Shown piece after piece: positions 8,826 to 17,463 of a stretch of DNA of 64,000 bases. Position 1 is the first letter of the stretch. The number at the start of each line of letters is the position of its first letter. The notes beneath the pieces are model-generated. The model was not told the DNA's origin and ran no database searches. It worked only from the letters and a program-made list of their open reading frames with translations. Made by a program: the position numbers and the translations under genes. Source of the stretch: Xanthobacteraceae bacterium (GTDB taxonomy: Bacteria; Pseudomonadota; Alphaproteobacteria; Rhizobiales; Xanthobacteraceae); contig JARBUD010000006.1 of NCBI GenBank assembly GCA_029239875.1, forward strand, positions 84,657-148,656. Reading direction: 5' to 3'.

Positions 8826-9605
8826 TCACCCCAGATACGCGCCGCCGTTCACGTGCAGGGTCTGTCCGGTGATGTAGCGGGCGGCCGGGCCGCTGAGGAA
8901 GCGGACCATGGCGGCGACCTCGTCCGGCGTGCCGCGCCGCCCGAGCAGGTTGGCGGTCGAGGCGTGGTGATGGGGACGGTGGCCATCCCCACGTACGGTG
9001 TCGATCAATCCCGGCGAGACGAGGTTCACCGTCACGCCGCGCTCCGCCATCTCATGCGCGAGCGCCCGGGTGAGACCGTCCAAACCCGCCTTGGCCGCGA
9101 CGACATGCGCCCGGTTGCGGGCGCCGATATGGGCGGTGAGGCCGCCGATATTGACGATCGTTCCTTCGCCGGAACGCGAGAGCGGCTCCAGCGCCGCCTT
9201 GGCGAGCAGGAAGGGCGCGTCGAGCGCGAGCGTCATCACCTCGCGCCAGCGTGCGTAGGTCAGATCGTCGAGCGGCGCCTCGCTGCGTATGGCGGCGTTG
9301 TTCACCAGGATGTCGAGGCGCCCGAAGGTGTTGAGGCTCGCTTCGACGATGGCCGTCACCTCATCCGGCTGCGTGACGTCGCCCAGCATGCCGAGCGCCC
9401 GGCCGCCGGCCGCCTCGATCGTGGCCACTACGGCGTCCACCGCCTCGCGGTCGTGGCGTCCCACCACGACAACGGCCGCTCCGCCCTGCGCGAGCGTAAG
9501 CGCGATGGCCCGGCCGATGTTGCGCGACGCCCCGGTGACGAGCGCGACGCGCCCCGCCAGTTCCTGGCCTGCGAAGGCGAATGCCTGTGGAACGAGCGTG
9601 TCCAT
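8826..9605 (-). CDS. SDR-family protein lacking the catalytic tyrosine
   Basis: About 259 residues with a Rossmann fold: cofactor loop TGASRNIGRAIA, NNAA motif (LVNNAAIRSEAP) and a C-terminal SPGLIDTVRGDG plus GQTLHVNGGAYLG. At the usual SDR active site it reads AHVVAAKAGLDG, so the Tyr of YxxxK is Val, and the catalytic Ser position is glycine (NIGGLTAHIG). It therefore may not be a standard dehydrogenase, although I recall related SDRs sharing the GLTAH...RAHV...AKAG pattern. ATG at 9605 overlaps the MmgE/PrpD stop (TGATG). It is the last gene of the operon headed by a GntR gene at 16.2 kb. Confidence 0.8.
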   Translation of the reverse strand: MDTLVPQAFAFAGQELAGRVALVTGASRNIGRAIALTLAQGGAAVVVVGRHDREAVDAVVATIEAAGGRALGMLGDVTQPDEVTAIVEASLNTFGRLDILVNNAAIRSEAPLDDLTYARWREVMTLALDAPFLLAKAALEPLSRSGEGTIVNIGGLTAHIGARNRAHVVAAKAGLDGLTRALAHEMAERGVTVNLVSPGLIDTVRGDGHRPHHHASTANLLGRRGTPDEVAAMVRFLSGPAARYITGQTLHVNGGAYLG

Positions 9606-10987
9606 CACATGCCCTGCCGGGCAGCGGTCAGATCAACGTCGCCGCCTCGGGCGAGGGCGGCGAGCGCGTTTCGCAGAGCTCTGACGCTGTCGTCGCCCAT
9701 GCCGCCAAACTGCAGATTGGCCTCGAACTTTGCCGCCAGTTCCGCGTCGGGGAGGGGCTCGTGCGCGCCGCCGCGCATATAAGGTTGGCGCAAGGTGACC
9801 ACGCGGCCGTCGGCCAGCGTTGCTTCGAGGTGGCCGGTGAAGTTGCGTGGATACTCATCCGTCGGGTCCATCTCGTAGGAGATTTTCGCCGCCAGCGCCT
9901 GCACGGCCTGATCCTGCGAGCGCGCGTCGGTGAACTGCCCGAGACCGGCGGCGCGGTCGATGAAGGCGACCGCCATGCAATAGGGCGTGGAGAACTTGCC
10001 GGCATAGCCGTTCGGAGGGCGATGCTTCGAGGCGAGCGGTTCCCACAGGCGGTGAACCGTCCCCTCTCCCACCTTGCAGCGGATGGACACGATGTCTTCC
10101 GCACGCACGCCCCCGGCGGCCAGCCTCAGCGCACAGTCGACGAAGGGTTGGGTCATGGTTCCGCACGCATAGGGCTTGAAGGCCAGGCCCTCGATCACCC
10201 AGCGCGTGCCGAGACCCTCCGTCAGTTGATCGAAGTCCGGCACCTTCGAAGGGGCGAACGCCTTGAACATGCCGTGCGTGCCTTCGAACACGGTGAGGGG
10301 TCCGGCGAAGCCGGCGCGCGCGAGATGCACGGCGCGCAGCCCCGCCTGAGCTGCCGCGCCGGCATGGAGGCGCTTCGTCGAGGAACCGTCGGCGAGGTAC
10401 TCGATGATGCCCGACGCCAGGCTGCCGGCGATGCCGAGCGCACGCGCCGTCGTCGCCGCGTCGAGGCCGAGCACGGCGGCGACGGTGACGGTGGCCGCCG
10501 GCGCACCGAAGATCGCCGTCGGGTGGAACCCCGCCTTGTGGGTCGCCTGTGGGGCGACGAGGCTGAGGCGGCACATCAGCTCGGCGCCGATCGCGATGCC
10601 GCGCATCACCGCTGTGCCGTCCACACCATGCTGTTCCGCGGCGGCGAGCGCCGCCGGCACCACCACGGCACCGGGATGCACGGGGCCGCCCTCGAACGTA
10701 TCGTCGAAGTCCTCGCCATGCGCGGCGGTGCCGTTCACCAGCGCGGCGTCGTACATGCCGAGCCGGCGCGCATGGCCGAGCGCGGTGCATCGCCCGTCAT
10801 CGACTGCGCTTGCCAGGCACGCCCTGACGTAGTCGGTCTCGCGCGCGGCGACGATCAGGCCGGCAATGTCGATCAGCAGGTTTCGGCAGACGGCGCCGGC
10901 CGCGGCGTTCGGCTGGGCATGCGCGGCGAAGCTGCCGATCTCCAGCGCCAGGGGGGGCGCCGAGAGGGTCGTGCTGTGCTGGTTCAT
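9605..10987 (-). CDS. MmgE/PrpD-family protein
   Basis: About 460 residues of the MmgE/PrpD family (2-methylcitrate dehydratase, cis-aconitate decarboxylase, iminodisuccinate epimerase and many unknowns). Family signatures are GTAAHGEDFDDTFEGGPVHPGA, SGIIEYLADGSSTKRLHAG and FKPYACGTMTQPFVD. ATG at 10987 is used because homology begins at PPLALEIGSFAAH; the track ORF runs on inside tctA. It overlaps tctA by ATGA and the SDR gene by TGATG, so all three are co-translated. A dehydratase, epimerase or decarboxylase step on a carboxylate is likely; the substrate is unknown. Confidence 0.85.
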   Translation of the reverse strand: MNQHSTTLSAPPLALEIGSFAAHAQPNAAAGAVCRNLLIDIAGLIVAARETDYVRACLASAVDDGRCTALGHARRLGMYDAALVNGTAAHGEDFDDTFEGGPVHPGAVVVPAALAAAEQHGVDGTAVMRGIAIGAELMCRLSLVAPQATHKAGFHPTAIFGAPAATVTVAAVLGLDAATTARALGIAGSLASGIIEYLADGSSTKRLHAGAAAQAGLRAVHLARAGFAGPLTVFEGTHGMFKAFAPSKVPDFDQLTEGLGTRWVIEGLAFKPYACGTMTQPFVDCALRLAAGGVRAEDIVSIRCKVGEGTVHRLWEPLASKHRPPNGYAGKFSTPYCMAVAFIDRAAGLGQFTDARSQDQAVQALAAKISYEMDPTDEYPRNFTGHLEATLADGRVVTLRQPYMRGGAHEPLPDAELAAKFEANLQFGGMGDDSVRALRNALAALARGGDVDLTAARQGM

Positions 10988-12504
10988 CCGTGCGCTTCCT
11001 GAAGTTTGGCCTTCTCGGCCTTTTCGAGCCTGGCCTTGCGGGCATCGCGCACCTCGCGCGTCAGCGAGTAGACGACGAAGCAGGTCGAGGCGAGCAGCAG
11101 CCCGACGCAGATGGGATCCTGCAGGAACACCATCATGTCGCCCCCCGACAGGACGAGGGACCGACGGTAGCTCGATTCCACCATGTGGCCGAGGACGACG
11201 CCGAGGATCATCGGCAGGAAGGGGAAGCCGAACATCCGCATGAGATAGCCGACCAGACCCAGCGCAAGCGCGATGCCGAGGTCGAAGGTGGCGTTGTTCA
11301 GCGTGTAGATCCCCGAGAGGATGAGGGCGAAGATGAACCCGGCGCGGTAGGGACGCGGCCGGTTCACCAGCCACACCGCGGCCGGCAGCAGCAGCATGCC
11401 GACGCCGACCTGCGCGATGATCGCCACGAAGGAGCCGACATAGAGGCTGTCGATGACCTGCGGGTTCTGCTCGAACAGGCGCGGGCCGGGCAGCAGGCCG
11501 TGCATCAGCAGGCCGCCGAGCAGCACCGCGGTCGAATTGGAACTGGGAATGCCGAAGCTCAGCAGCGGGATCAGCGCGGTGCTCGCCACCGTGTTGTTCG
11601 CGGTTTCCGGCGCCGCGACGCCTTCCTCCGAGCCCTTGCCGAATTTTTCCGGTGTCTTCGACCACCGGCGGGCCTCGTTGTAGGACATGAAGGCGGCGAT
11701 GGAGCCGCCGCCGCCGGGCGTCAGGCCCTCGAACAGGCCGAGTATGCAACCGATGGTCTGGGACCGCCTCAGCCTGTTCATCATGGCGAGGCTGGGCAGC
11801 CGCACTCGCACGGATTCCTTGAGCTCGGTCACGTTGGTCGAACCGGACTGACTCATCAGTTCGGTCATGGCGAACAGACCGACCATGACGAGCACCGGCT
11901 CGACCCCATTGAGAAGATCCGGCACGTCGAAGGTGAAGCGGGTGACGCCGGAGATGGGGTCGGTACCGACGGTTGCGATCATCAGGCCGATCACCGCGGC
12001 GGCCAGTCCCTTCAACAACGAGCCGCCGGTCATCGAGGCGATGACGCTGAGCCCGAGGATGCCGAGGCCGAAATAGGAGGGCGGGGTGAAGGCCAGCGCC
12101 AGCCAGGAGAGCGGCTCGGTGAGCAGCACCAGCATGGCAAGGCCGAACAGGCTGCCGACCACGCCGGACATCAGCGAAATGCCTAGCGCCTCGCCGGCGC
12201 GGCCCTGCCGGTTCAGCTCATAGCCGTCGATCACGGTCGCCGCGGACGAGTTGGTGCCGGGCGTGCGGATCAGGATCGCCGGGATTGAGCCGCCATATTC
12301 GGCGCCGATGTAGACGCAGGCGAGCAGCGCGATCGCCATCGCCGGGTCCATCGTGTAGGTGAAGGGCAGCACCAGCGCCATGGTGATGGACGCGGAGATG
12401 CCCGGCAGCGCGCCGCCGAGGATGCCCCAGACGAGGCCCATGATGGCGACGGGGATGAGCGGTGTGCCAGTGAGCAGATGGACGATATCCCAGAACATTG
12501 TCAT
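10984..12504 (-). CDS. tctA: Tripartite tricarboxylate transporter large permease (TctA)
   Basis: A 506-residue integral membrane protein of the TctA family. The two family signatures are GILGGALPGISASITMALVLPFTY near residue 30 and AEYGGSIPAILIRTPGTNSSAATVIDGY near residue 70, with a second half containing GLFEGLTPGGGGSIAAFMSYNEARR. It forms the channel for a carboxylate bound by TctC. Its start overlaps tctB by one base, and its C-terminal tail is charged and cytoplasmic. Confidence 0.92.
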   Translation of the reverse strand: MTMFWDIVHLLTGTPLIPVAIMGLVWGILGGALPGISASITMALVLPFTYTMDPAMAIALLACVYIGAEYGGSIPAILIRTPGTNSSAATVIDGYELNRQGRAGEALGISLMSGVVGSLFGLAMLVLLTEPLSWLALAFTPPSYFGLGILGLSVIASMTGGSLLKGLAAAVIGLMIATVGTDPISGVTRFTFDVPDLLNGVEPVLVMVGLFAMTELMSQSGSTNVTELKESVRVRLPSLAMMNRLRRSQTIGCILGLFEGLTPGGGGSIAAFMSYNEARRWSKTPEKFGKGSEEGVAAPETANNTVASTALIPLLSFGIPSSNSTAVLLGGLLMHGLLPGPRLFEQNPQVIDSLYVGSFVAIIAQVGVGMLLLPAAVWLVNRPRPYRAGFIFALILSGIYTLNNATFDLGIALALGLVGYLMRMFGFPFLPMILGVVLGHMVESSYRRSLVLSGGDMMVFLQDPICVGLLLASTCFVVYSLTREVRDARKARLEKAEKAKLQEAHG

Positions 12505-12977
12505 CAGAGCAGCCCCTCGAACAGGGTGCCCACGGGCTGGTTGACGCCCAGTAGCTTCACGAAGATCGCCCAGTACAGCACCGCCCCGCCGATCGCGGCG
12601 GCTGGAATGGTCCAGCGGCGCGGCGCGCCTTCGTAGAACGCGACCGCGCCGATGAGCAGGGCGACGCTCACCAGATAGCCGACATAGGGAAGGATCAGCA
12701 CATAGACCACGCCGAGGGCGAGGAAGCCCAGCGCGCGCGGCAGCCTCACGTCGGTCTCCTGCTCGTCCCGGCCATCGGTGGCCGCCGTGCGCCCCGTTCT
12801 CAGCGAGCGCAGGAAGAGCGCTACACCGATGAGCGCCAGCACGACCGCCAGCGCATGCGGCAGGCCGATCGCGCCCACCTCATCTTCGAGCGTGCTGTTC
12901 GCTATGGAGCCGGTCGCGAAATAGTAGCCACCGGCGAGCGCGAGCAATACGAGGCCGCTCCAACCGTCCTTGTTCAT
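12504..12977 (-). CDS. tctB: Tripartite tricarboxylate transporter small permease (TctB)
   Basis: A 157-residue protein with four hydrophobic segments and the TctB pattern of a central charged cytoplasmic loop (TGRTAATDGRDEQETDVRLPRALG). It pairs with TctA in the inner membrane. It starts 98 bases after the tctC stop, with a hairpin in the gap, and ends in one-base overlap with tctA. Confidence 0.85.
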   Translation of the reverse strand: MNKDGWSGLVLLALAGGYYFATGSIANSTLEDEVGAIGLPHALAVVLALIGVALFLRSLRTGRTAATDGRDEQETDVRLPRALGFLALGVVYVLILPYVGYLVSVALLIGAVAFYEGAPRRWTIPAAAIGGAVLYWAIFVKLLGVNQPVGTLFEGLL

Positions 12978-13035
12978 GTCAGACCCTTCCCGAAGTCGCG
13001 CGCAACTGGCTCATGCCTGCGTGGCGCGAGTAGTG

Positions 13036-13058
13036 GGGCGGCGTGTCGTTCGCCGCCC
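13036..13058 (-). terminator. Intercistronic hairpin downstream of tctC
   Basis: An 8-bp GC-only stem (GGGCGGCG / CGCCGCCC, loop TGTCGTT) lies between tctC and tctB without a T-run. Such hairpins after binding-protein genes commonly protect the upstream mRNA or partly terminate, giving excess binding protein. Confidence 0.45.
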
Positions 13059-13075
13059 GCCGAGGTTGCCGGGCG

Positions 13076-14059
13076 CTACTTGATCGCGCCCGTTTCCTTC
13101 AGGAACGCTTCCGTGTTCTGGGCAAAGTTGTTCACGAAAGCCGCATAGTCCTTGTGCGGGACAAACTGCGCCACCAGAACTTCTTCCGTGTACCGCTTCT
13201 TGTAGTCGGGATCCTGAAGCACCTTCTGGATCGCCTCGTCCCAAACCTTGGTCACGTCGTCGGGAAGACCCTTCGGACCGGCCAGCCCGCGGAACTTGAT
13301 GAGCTGGACATCGTAGCCGGACTCCTTGACGGTCGGCACGTCGGGCTTCTGCGGCAGCCGTTCCGGATTGAAGGTCGCGAGCACGCGCACCTTGCCGGCG
13401 TCGAGCTGCGAGCGGATCTCCTGGAACTCGCCGATGCCGATGTCGAGCGTGCCGTTGAGCACGTTCAGCATCATGTCGCCACCACCCTCATGGGTGACGA
13501 TGGCCGGATTGACGCCGGCGGCACGCTTGAGCTGCTCGGCCGCTTGGCGCTCCAGCGAGGCCGGGTTCGCGGCACCCCACTTCCCGCGCTCGGTCTTCGC
13601 CTTGTCGATGACGTCCTGAAGCGTCTTGTAGGGACTGTCGGCACGGGTGAAGACCACCTCGCTATCGGCGAAGATGTTCGCCAACGGCTCCAGGTCTTTG
13701 TAGGTCTTGGGCGGCTTGCTGAGCAGCGAAGTATACACATAGGTCGGCGTGGTCGCGTAGAACACGCTGCCATCCGGCGGTGAGCCCGCGACGCGCGCGA
13801 CGGCCTTGGCGCCGCTGCCGCCCTGTACGTTCTCGACCACGAAGGTCGCGTTGATGTACTTGCCGAGATATTTCGACAGCTCGCGCACGAAGACATCCGA
13901 CCCGCCGCCGGGGCTCGAATGGGTGATCAGCGTCACCACCTTCTGCGGATAGGGCGCCGGATCGGCCGTAGCCGTGTCGGAGAAGAGGCCGCCACCCGCG
14001 AGGGCAGCGGCCAACACCAGCGCCGTACCGGCGCGTGTCAGGCTCGCATTGAAGTCCAT
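13076..14059 (-). CDS. tctC: Tripartite tricarboxylate transporter binding protein (TctC/Bug)
   Basis: A 327-residue Bug-family periplasmic receptor. A signal peptide (AGTALVLAAALAGGGLFSDTATA) precedes YPQKVVTLITHSSPGGGSDVFVRELSKYL, the usual N-terminal ligand loop in which the PGGGSD segment contacts a carboxylate. A GGGAGGAA site precedes ATG 14059. It belongs to the operon GntR-mmgE-tctC-tctB-tctA-mmgE-SDR. The ligand is a mono-, di- or tricarboxylate that sequence does not decide. Confidence 0.9.
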   Translation of the reverse strand: MDFNASLTRAGTALVLAAALAGGGLFSDTATADPAPYPQKVVTLITHSSPGGGSDVFVRELSKYLGKYINATFVVENVQGGSGAKAVARVAGSPPDGSVFYATTPTYVYTSLLSKPPKTYKDLEPLANIFADSEVVFTRADSPYKTLQDVIDKAKTERGKWGAANPASLERQAAEQLKRAAGVNPAIVTHEGGGDMMLNVLNGTLDIGIGEFQEIRSQLDAGKVRVLATFNPERLPQKPDVPTVKESGYDVQLIKFRGLAGPKGLPDDVTKVWDEAIQKVLQDPDYKKRYTEEVLVAQFVPHKDYAAFVNNFAQNTEAFLKETGAIK

Positions 14060-14116
14060 TTTCGTTCCTCCCAGAAAGGCGGCACCTCTTCGGGTGCTCG
14101 CCGGTTCGCTTGTCGT

Positions 14117-15553
14117 CTATCCCGCCACCGTCTCCAGTTGGTCGACTTCCGCCGCCGACAGCAGGTTCATCAGCCGCGCGATGTCGGCGCCGGTATCGAG
14201 GCTGCGGGCGAGGGCGAGAACCTCCCTCTGCGCACGCTCGTCCAGCACGCCTTCCGCGCACATGTGGAACTTGCCGTCGAGGTCGGCGTCGCTGATGGGG
14301 TTCAGAGGACCGCCGCGGTAGCGCTCGTCGGCCCACTGCACGAGGGTGCGCCCGTCCTTGGTATCCACCTCGATGCGCGAGCGGATGAGGTCGTAGCCGA
14401 GCGCGTCGATTGCCGGATCACCGATCACGTCGGTGCGCGCCTGAAGGTCCTGCATCGCCACACCGGCGACGAAAGCATCCTCGAACTCGTGGTGACTGGC
14501 GCGGCGGCGCAGCACGATCATCGCGAGCAGCGCCGGCATGGAGAACTTCGCCTGAAGGTGGTTGCGGGCAATGGGGTAGCGGATCGGCTCGATGATGTTC
14601 TTGCCGGCGAAGAAGCGGATGCGGGCGACCTCGTCTGGCTTCAGGTCATGGTCGAGCACCAGCTTGAGCATGGCGTCCATCGACTGGTGCGTGAGGATGC
14701 CGGACGGATAGGGCTTGATCGACACGCCGGGGCTGACGATGGTCAGCGGCGCACCGAAGCCCTGCGCCGCCTTGGCCGGATCGAAGCCTTCGCCCATCAC
14801 CGAGAAGAAACCCCAGGGGCCGTCGAGCGCGGTCGGATCGGCATCGAAGCCGCGTGCGGCCAGCAGCGCGGCCGTGACCCCGTTCTCGCTGGCGCGGCCG
14901 ACGTGCAGCGGCTTCGTCATGGTGCCGAAATTGACCCGAATGCCGGCCGCGAGGCTCGCGGCGATGCCCAGGGCATGGGCGAGGCGCGAGCCGGTCAGCC
15001 CGAGAAGTTTCGCCGCCGCGACGCAGGCGCCGAAGGTGCCGACCGTGCCGCTCGAATGATGCCCCCGCCGATAGTGGCGCGGCAGCATCCATTCGGAGAT
15101 CTTGCACTCCACTTCGAAACCGAGCTGGAAGGCCAGCATGATCTCGCGCCCGTCGCGCTGCTCCAGCATATCGGCGACCAGGAGTGCGGCGGTCAGCGGC
15201 GGAACGGTCGGATGCGTCAGCAGGCCATAGACATGTGCGGGATCGTGCGAGACCTGCGTGTCGTCCCAGTCATGCGCGTGACCGGCCGTGCCCCAGACGC
15301 GGGCGGCGAGGGGAGCGGGAACGCGCCGCTTGCCGGCGACCGGCAGCGGCGCATCGGCACGTCCGCCCTGATCGAGCGCGTCCTCGATCAGGATACGCAC
15401 GGAAGGCTCCCGGCTGCCGGCGAGATAAAGGCCCAGGGCATCCACGATGCAGCGCCGACCGATGTCCAAGGCCTCGGCCGGAAGGTCGTCATAGGTCGTC
15501 GTCTCGAGGAACCGAAGCGTCGCGCTGGTGATGCCGGTCTCGGCAGCATTCAT
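14117..15553 (-). CDS. MmgE/PrpD-family protein
   Basis: About 478 residues of the MmgE/PrpD family with AGHAHDWDDTQVSHDPAHVYGLLTHPT, GHHSSGTVGTFGACVAAAKLLGL, NFGTMTKPLHVGRASENG and PGVSIKPYPSGILTHQSMD. The Asp-rich and Lys/His-containing segments correspond to the conserved active-site region. ATG 15553 is chosen because AGGAG lies 8 bases upstream; the GTG at 15562 would overlap that site. It is much closer in motifs to the MmgE/PrpD at 30.8 kb than to the one at 9.6 kb, suggesting a shared substrate class. It is the second gene of its operon, 20 bases after gntR. Confidence 0.86.
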   Translation of the reverse strand: MNAAETGITSATLRFLETTTYDDLPAEALDIGRRCIVDALGLYLAGSREPSVRILIEDALDQGGRADAPLPVAGKRRVPAPLAARVWGTAGHAHDWDDTQVSHDPAHVYGLLTHPTVPPLTAALLVADMLEQRDGREIMLAFQLGFEVECKISEWMLPRHYRRGHHSSGTVGTFGACVAAAKLLGLTGSRLAHALGIAASLAAGIRVNFGTMTKPLHVGRASENGVTAALLAARGFDADPTALDGPWGFFSVMGEGFDPAKAAQGFGAPLTIVSPGVSIKPYPSGILTHQSMDAMLKLVLDHDLKPDEVARIRFFAGKNIIEPIRYPIARNHLQAKFSMPALLAMIVLRRRASHHEFEDAFVAGVAMQDLQARTDVIGDPAIDALGYDLIRSRIEVDTKDGRTLVQWADERYRGGPLNPISDADLDGKFHMCAEGVLDERAQREVLALARSLDTGADIARLMNLLSAAEVDQLETVAG

Positions 15554-15573
15554 GAAATCCACTCCTGAAGAAG

Positions 15574-16242
15574 CTAGGCGAGATTGGAACCGGCGAGCAG
15601 GCGCTGCTTGGCCGACATGACATGAGCCATGTGCGCCGCCTGTGCGCGGTCGGGGTCGTGAGCCGCGATGGCTTCCACCATCTCGTGGTGCTCGTGATTG
15701 GACTCCTGCATCGAGCGCCCCACCATGAGGTTGCGGGCGCGATAGAGCTGGAGTTGCTTGATGAGCGAGAGGTACTGGCTCGCCAGGATCGGATTGGCCG
15801 CGTGGGCGACGATGAATTCGTGCAGCGCGAAGTTCTCCGCCAGGTAGCGCTCCGTCTCACCCGCCGCGATCGCCTCGTCCATCGCGGTGACGAAGCCGCG
15901 CAAAGTGGCGACCTCGTCGTCGGTGGCGCGGATCGCCAGCAGGCGGCCGGCGAGGGCGAAGAGAAAGGCCCGCACCTCATAGATCTGCGCGGCCTGATCC
16001 GCCGTCAGCCGGCGCACGAACACGCCGCGGTTGGGGATCTGTTCGATCAGGCCGCTCGCCTCGAGCGAACGCAGCGCCTCCCGGATCGGCCCGCGGCTGG
16101 TGCCGAAACGGAGAGTGAGCTCCTTCTCGTTGATCCGGTCGCCCGGCGCGTACTCGCCCCCGAGGATGACCCGCTGGATTTCCTCCTCGATGAGCATGGG
16201 CAGGGAGCGGGACTTCAGCAGTTCGATCGCGGGCGTGGGCAT
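15574..16242 (-). CDS. GntR/FCD-family transcriptional regulator
   Basis: 222 residues: a winged HTH with recognition region NEKELTLRFGTSRGPIREALRSLEASGLIEQ, then an FCD domain (FALHEFIVAHAANP, ending SNHEHHEMVEAI). A GGAGGAGCGC site precedes the ATG. Recognition-helix residues are nearly identical to those of the regulators at 26.9 and 29.4 kb. The candidate operator at 16288-16307 lies 46 bases upstream, which predicts autoregulation of this gene and of the mmgE/tct genes behind it. Confidence 0.88.
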   Translation of the reverse strand: MPTPAIELLKSRSLPMLIEEEIQRVILGGEYAPGDRINEKELTLRFGTSRGPIREALRSLEASGLIEQIPNRGVFVRRLTADQAAQIYEVRAFLFALAGRLLAIRATDDEVATLRGFVTAMDEAIAAGETERYLAENFALHEFIVAHAANPILASQYLSLIKQLQLYRARNLMVGRSMQESNHEHHEMVEAIAAHDPDRAQAAHMAHVMSAKQRLLAGSNLA

Positions 16243-16287
16243 GCGCTCCTCCGTCGTCGAAGGCGATCCAATGCCGGTTTTGTCAGC

Positions 16288-16307
16288 GTGTCAATTGTCG
16301 ATTGTAG
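16288..16307 (-). promoter_or_regulatory. GntR-type operator, copy 1
   Basis: The minus strand reads CTACAATCGACAATTGACAC, matching the seven-copy consensus about ATTGTTGACARTTGWCR. It is followed on the plus strand by GACAATTG (16308-16315), forming an 8-bp inverted repeat with CAATTGTC. It lies upstream of the GntR-mmgE-tct operon. Confidence 0.6.
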
Positions 16308-16474
16308 GACAATTGGCACTACCCGCGTGAAATGTGAGGGCATACATCGAGCGGCTCCTTTCGGCGCCGCGGTTTTCAGGTCGCCGTCGTGTGGTTTGTT
16401 CCGCGCCGGCGAACGCGAGATGGCGACTTCTGCCATATTCAATGGCGTTCGGGGTCAGCCGACTCACTCGCTAG

Positions 16475-16492
16475 ATTGTTGACAGTTGTCAG
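16475..16492 (+). promoter_or_regulatory. GntR-type operator, copy 2
   Basis: ATTGTTGACAGTTGTCAG, 41 bases upstream of the dehalogenase-like gene. TTGACA inside it could double as a -35 element, so binding would block the promoter. Confidence 0.62.
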
Positions 16493-16533
16493 TTATGCGA
16501 TAGACCAGAGTTGCCTGGAATGGAGGAAGCACC

Positions 16534-17463
16534 ATGGCCGTAGTGGAAGCCGTACCGGAGCTCGTGCCGTCGACAAGATTGATGGAGGGCTTCTCCTTCC
16601 GGCGCATCAAGACGCGGGGCGCTGAGATCAATGTCGCTACGGCGGGGGAGGGGCCGCCTCTGCTTCTGATCCACGGCAACCCGCTCACGCTCGTGAGCTG
16701 GCACAAGATCGCGCCCTCGCTTGCCCGGGACTTTTCCGTCGTGGCGATCGACATGCGCGGCTATGGCGACAGCTCGAAGCCCTATGGCGGCGAGGACCAC
16801 TCGGGCTATTCGTTCCGCTCGATCGGCGAAGACGCCTTCGACGTGATGGATGCCCTCGGCCACAAGACCTTCGCGGTTGCCGGCCATGACCGCGGCGCGC
16901 GCGTCGGGTTTCGCATGTGCCTGGACCAGCCCGAGCGCATCACCCACTACGCGGCGCTCGACATCGTGCCGACCCACCACGTGCTGAACAACATCACGGT
17001 GGGATGGGCGCGCGAAAGCTACCACTGGTTCTTCATGGCGCAGAAAGCTCCTTTCCCGGAGAAGCTGCTGGGCGCCGATCTCGACTACTACATGCGCTAC
17101 AAGCTCAATAAGAAGGGCGTCGGTCTCGACATCTTCACGCCAGAGGCGATGGAAGAGTATATACGCTGCGCCACGCCCGAGCAGATCCACGCGGTCTGCG
17201 AGGACTACCGCGCCACCGTCACCGTCGACCTCGACATGGACACGGCGGACTACGGCAAGCGGCGCATCACCTGCCCGACCCTGGTGATCTGGGGTGACAA
17301 CAGCCATTGCGGTCGCCACTTCAAGCCCGTCGAGGCATGGGCGGAATGGGCCGACGACCTGGTCGGCTTCTCCGTGCCGACCGGCCACTATCCCGCCGAG
17401 CATCGGCCGGACCTCGTCTACGCCGCCTTCTACCGCTTCTTCCGCGGCGAGCCGGTGGCATGA
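16534..17463 (+). CDS. Alpha/beta hydrolase, fluoroacetate/haloacetate dehalogenase-like
   Basis: 309 residues. Features of fluoroacetate dehalogenases are visible: oxyanion loop HGNP (47-50), nucleophile motif GHDRGAR with Asp119 and two arginines (120, 123) that bind the carboxylate, second acid Asp143 (ALDIVPTH), the halide-pocket pair His164-Trp165 (YHWFFMAQ), a Tyr near 225, and the catalytic His285 (GHYPAEH). This fits hydrolytic cleavage of a C-halogen bond in a 2-haloacid; an ordinary carboxyl-substrate hydrolase is the alternative. A GGAGGAAGC site precedes the ATG. The stop overlaps the rhodanese gene by 4 bases. It is controlled by operator copy 2 of the island. Confidence 0.82.
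   Translation: MAVVEAVPELVPSTRLMEGFSFRRIKTRGAEINVATAGEGPPLLLIHGNPLTLVSWHKIAPSLARDFSVVAIDMRGYGDSSKPYGGEDHSGYSFRSIGEDAFDVMDALGHKTFAVAGHDRGARVGFRMCLDQPERITHYAALDIVPTHHVLNNITVGWARESYHWFFMAQKAPFPEKLLGADLDYYMRYKLNKKGVGLDIFTPEAMEEYIRCATPEQIHAVCEDYRATVTVDLDMDTADYGKRRITCPTLVIWGDNSHCGRHFKPVEAWAEWADDLVGFSVPTGHYPAEHRPDLVYAAFYRFFRGEPVA

Noticed and set aside
9581-11002. 473-residue plus-strand ORF opposite the MmgE/PrpD gene
   Set aside because: Composition of a shadow frame; the minus strand holds a complete MmgE/PrpD protein with overlaps to both neighbours.
9605-11749. 714-residue minus-strand ORF including the MmgE/PrpD gene
   Set aside because: The N-terminal ~250 residues are an out-of-frame reading of tctA; the real start is ATG 10987 with ATGA overlap.
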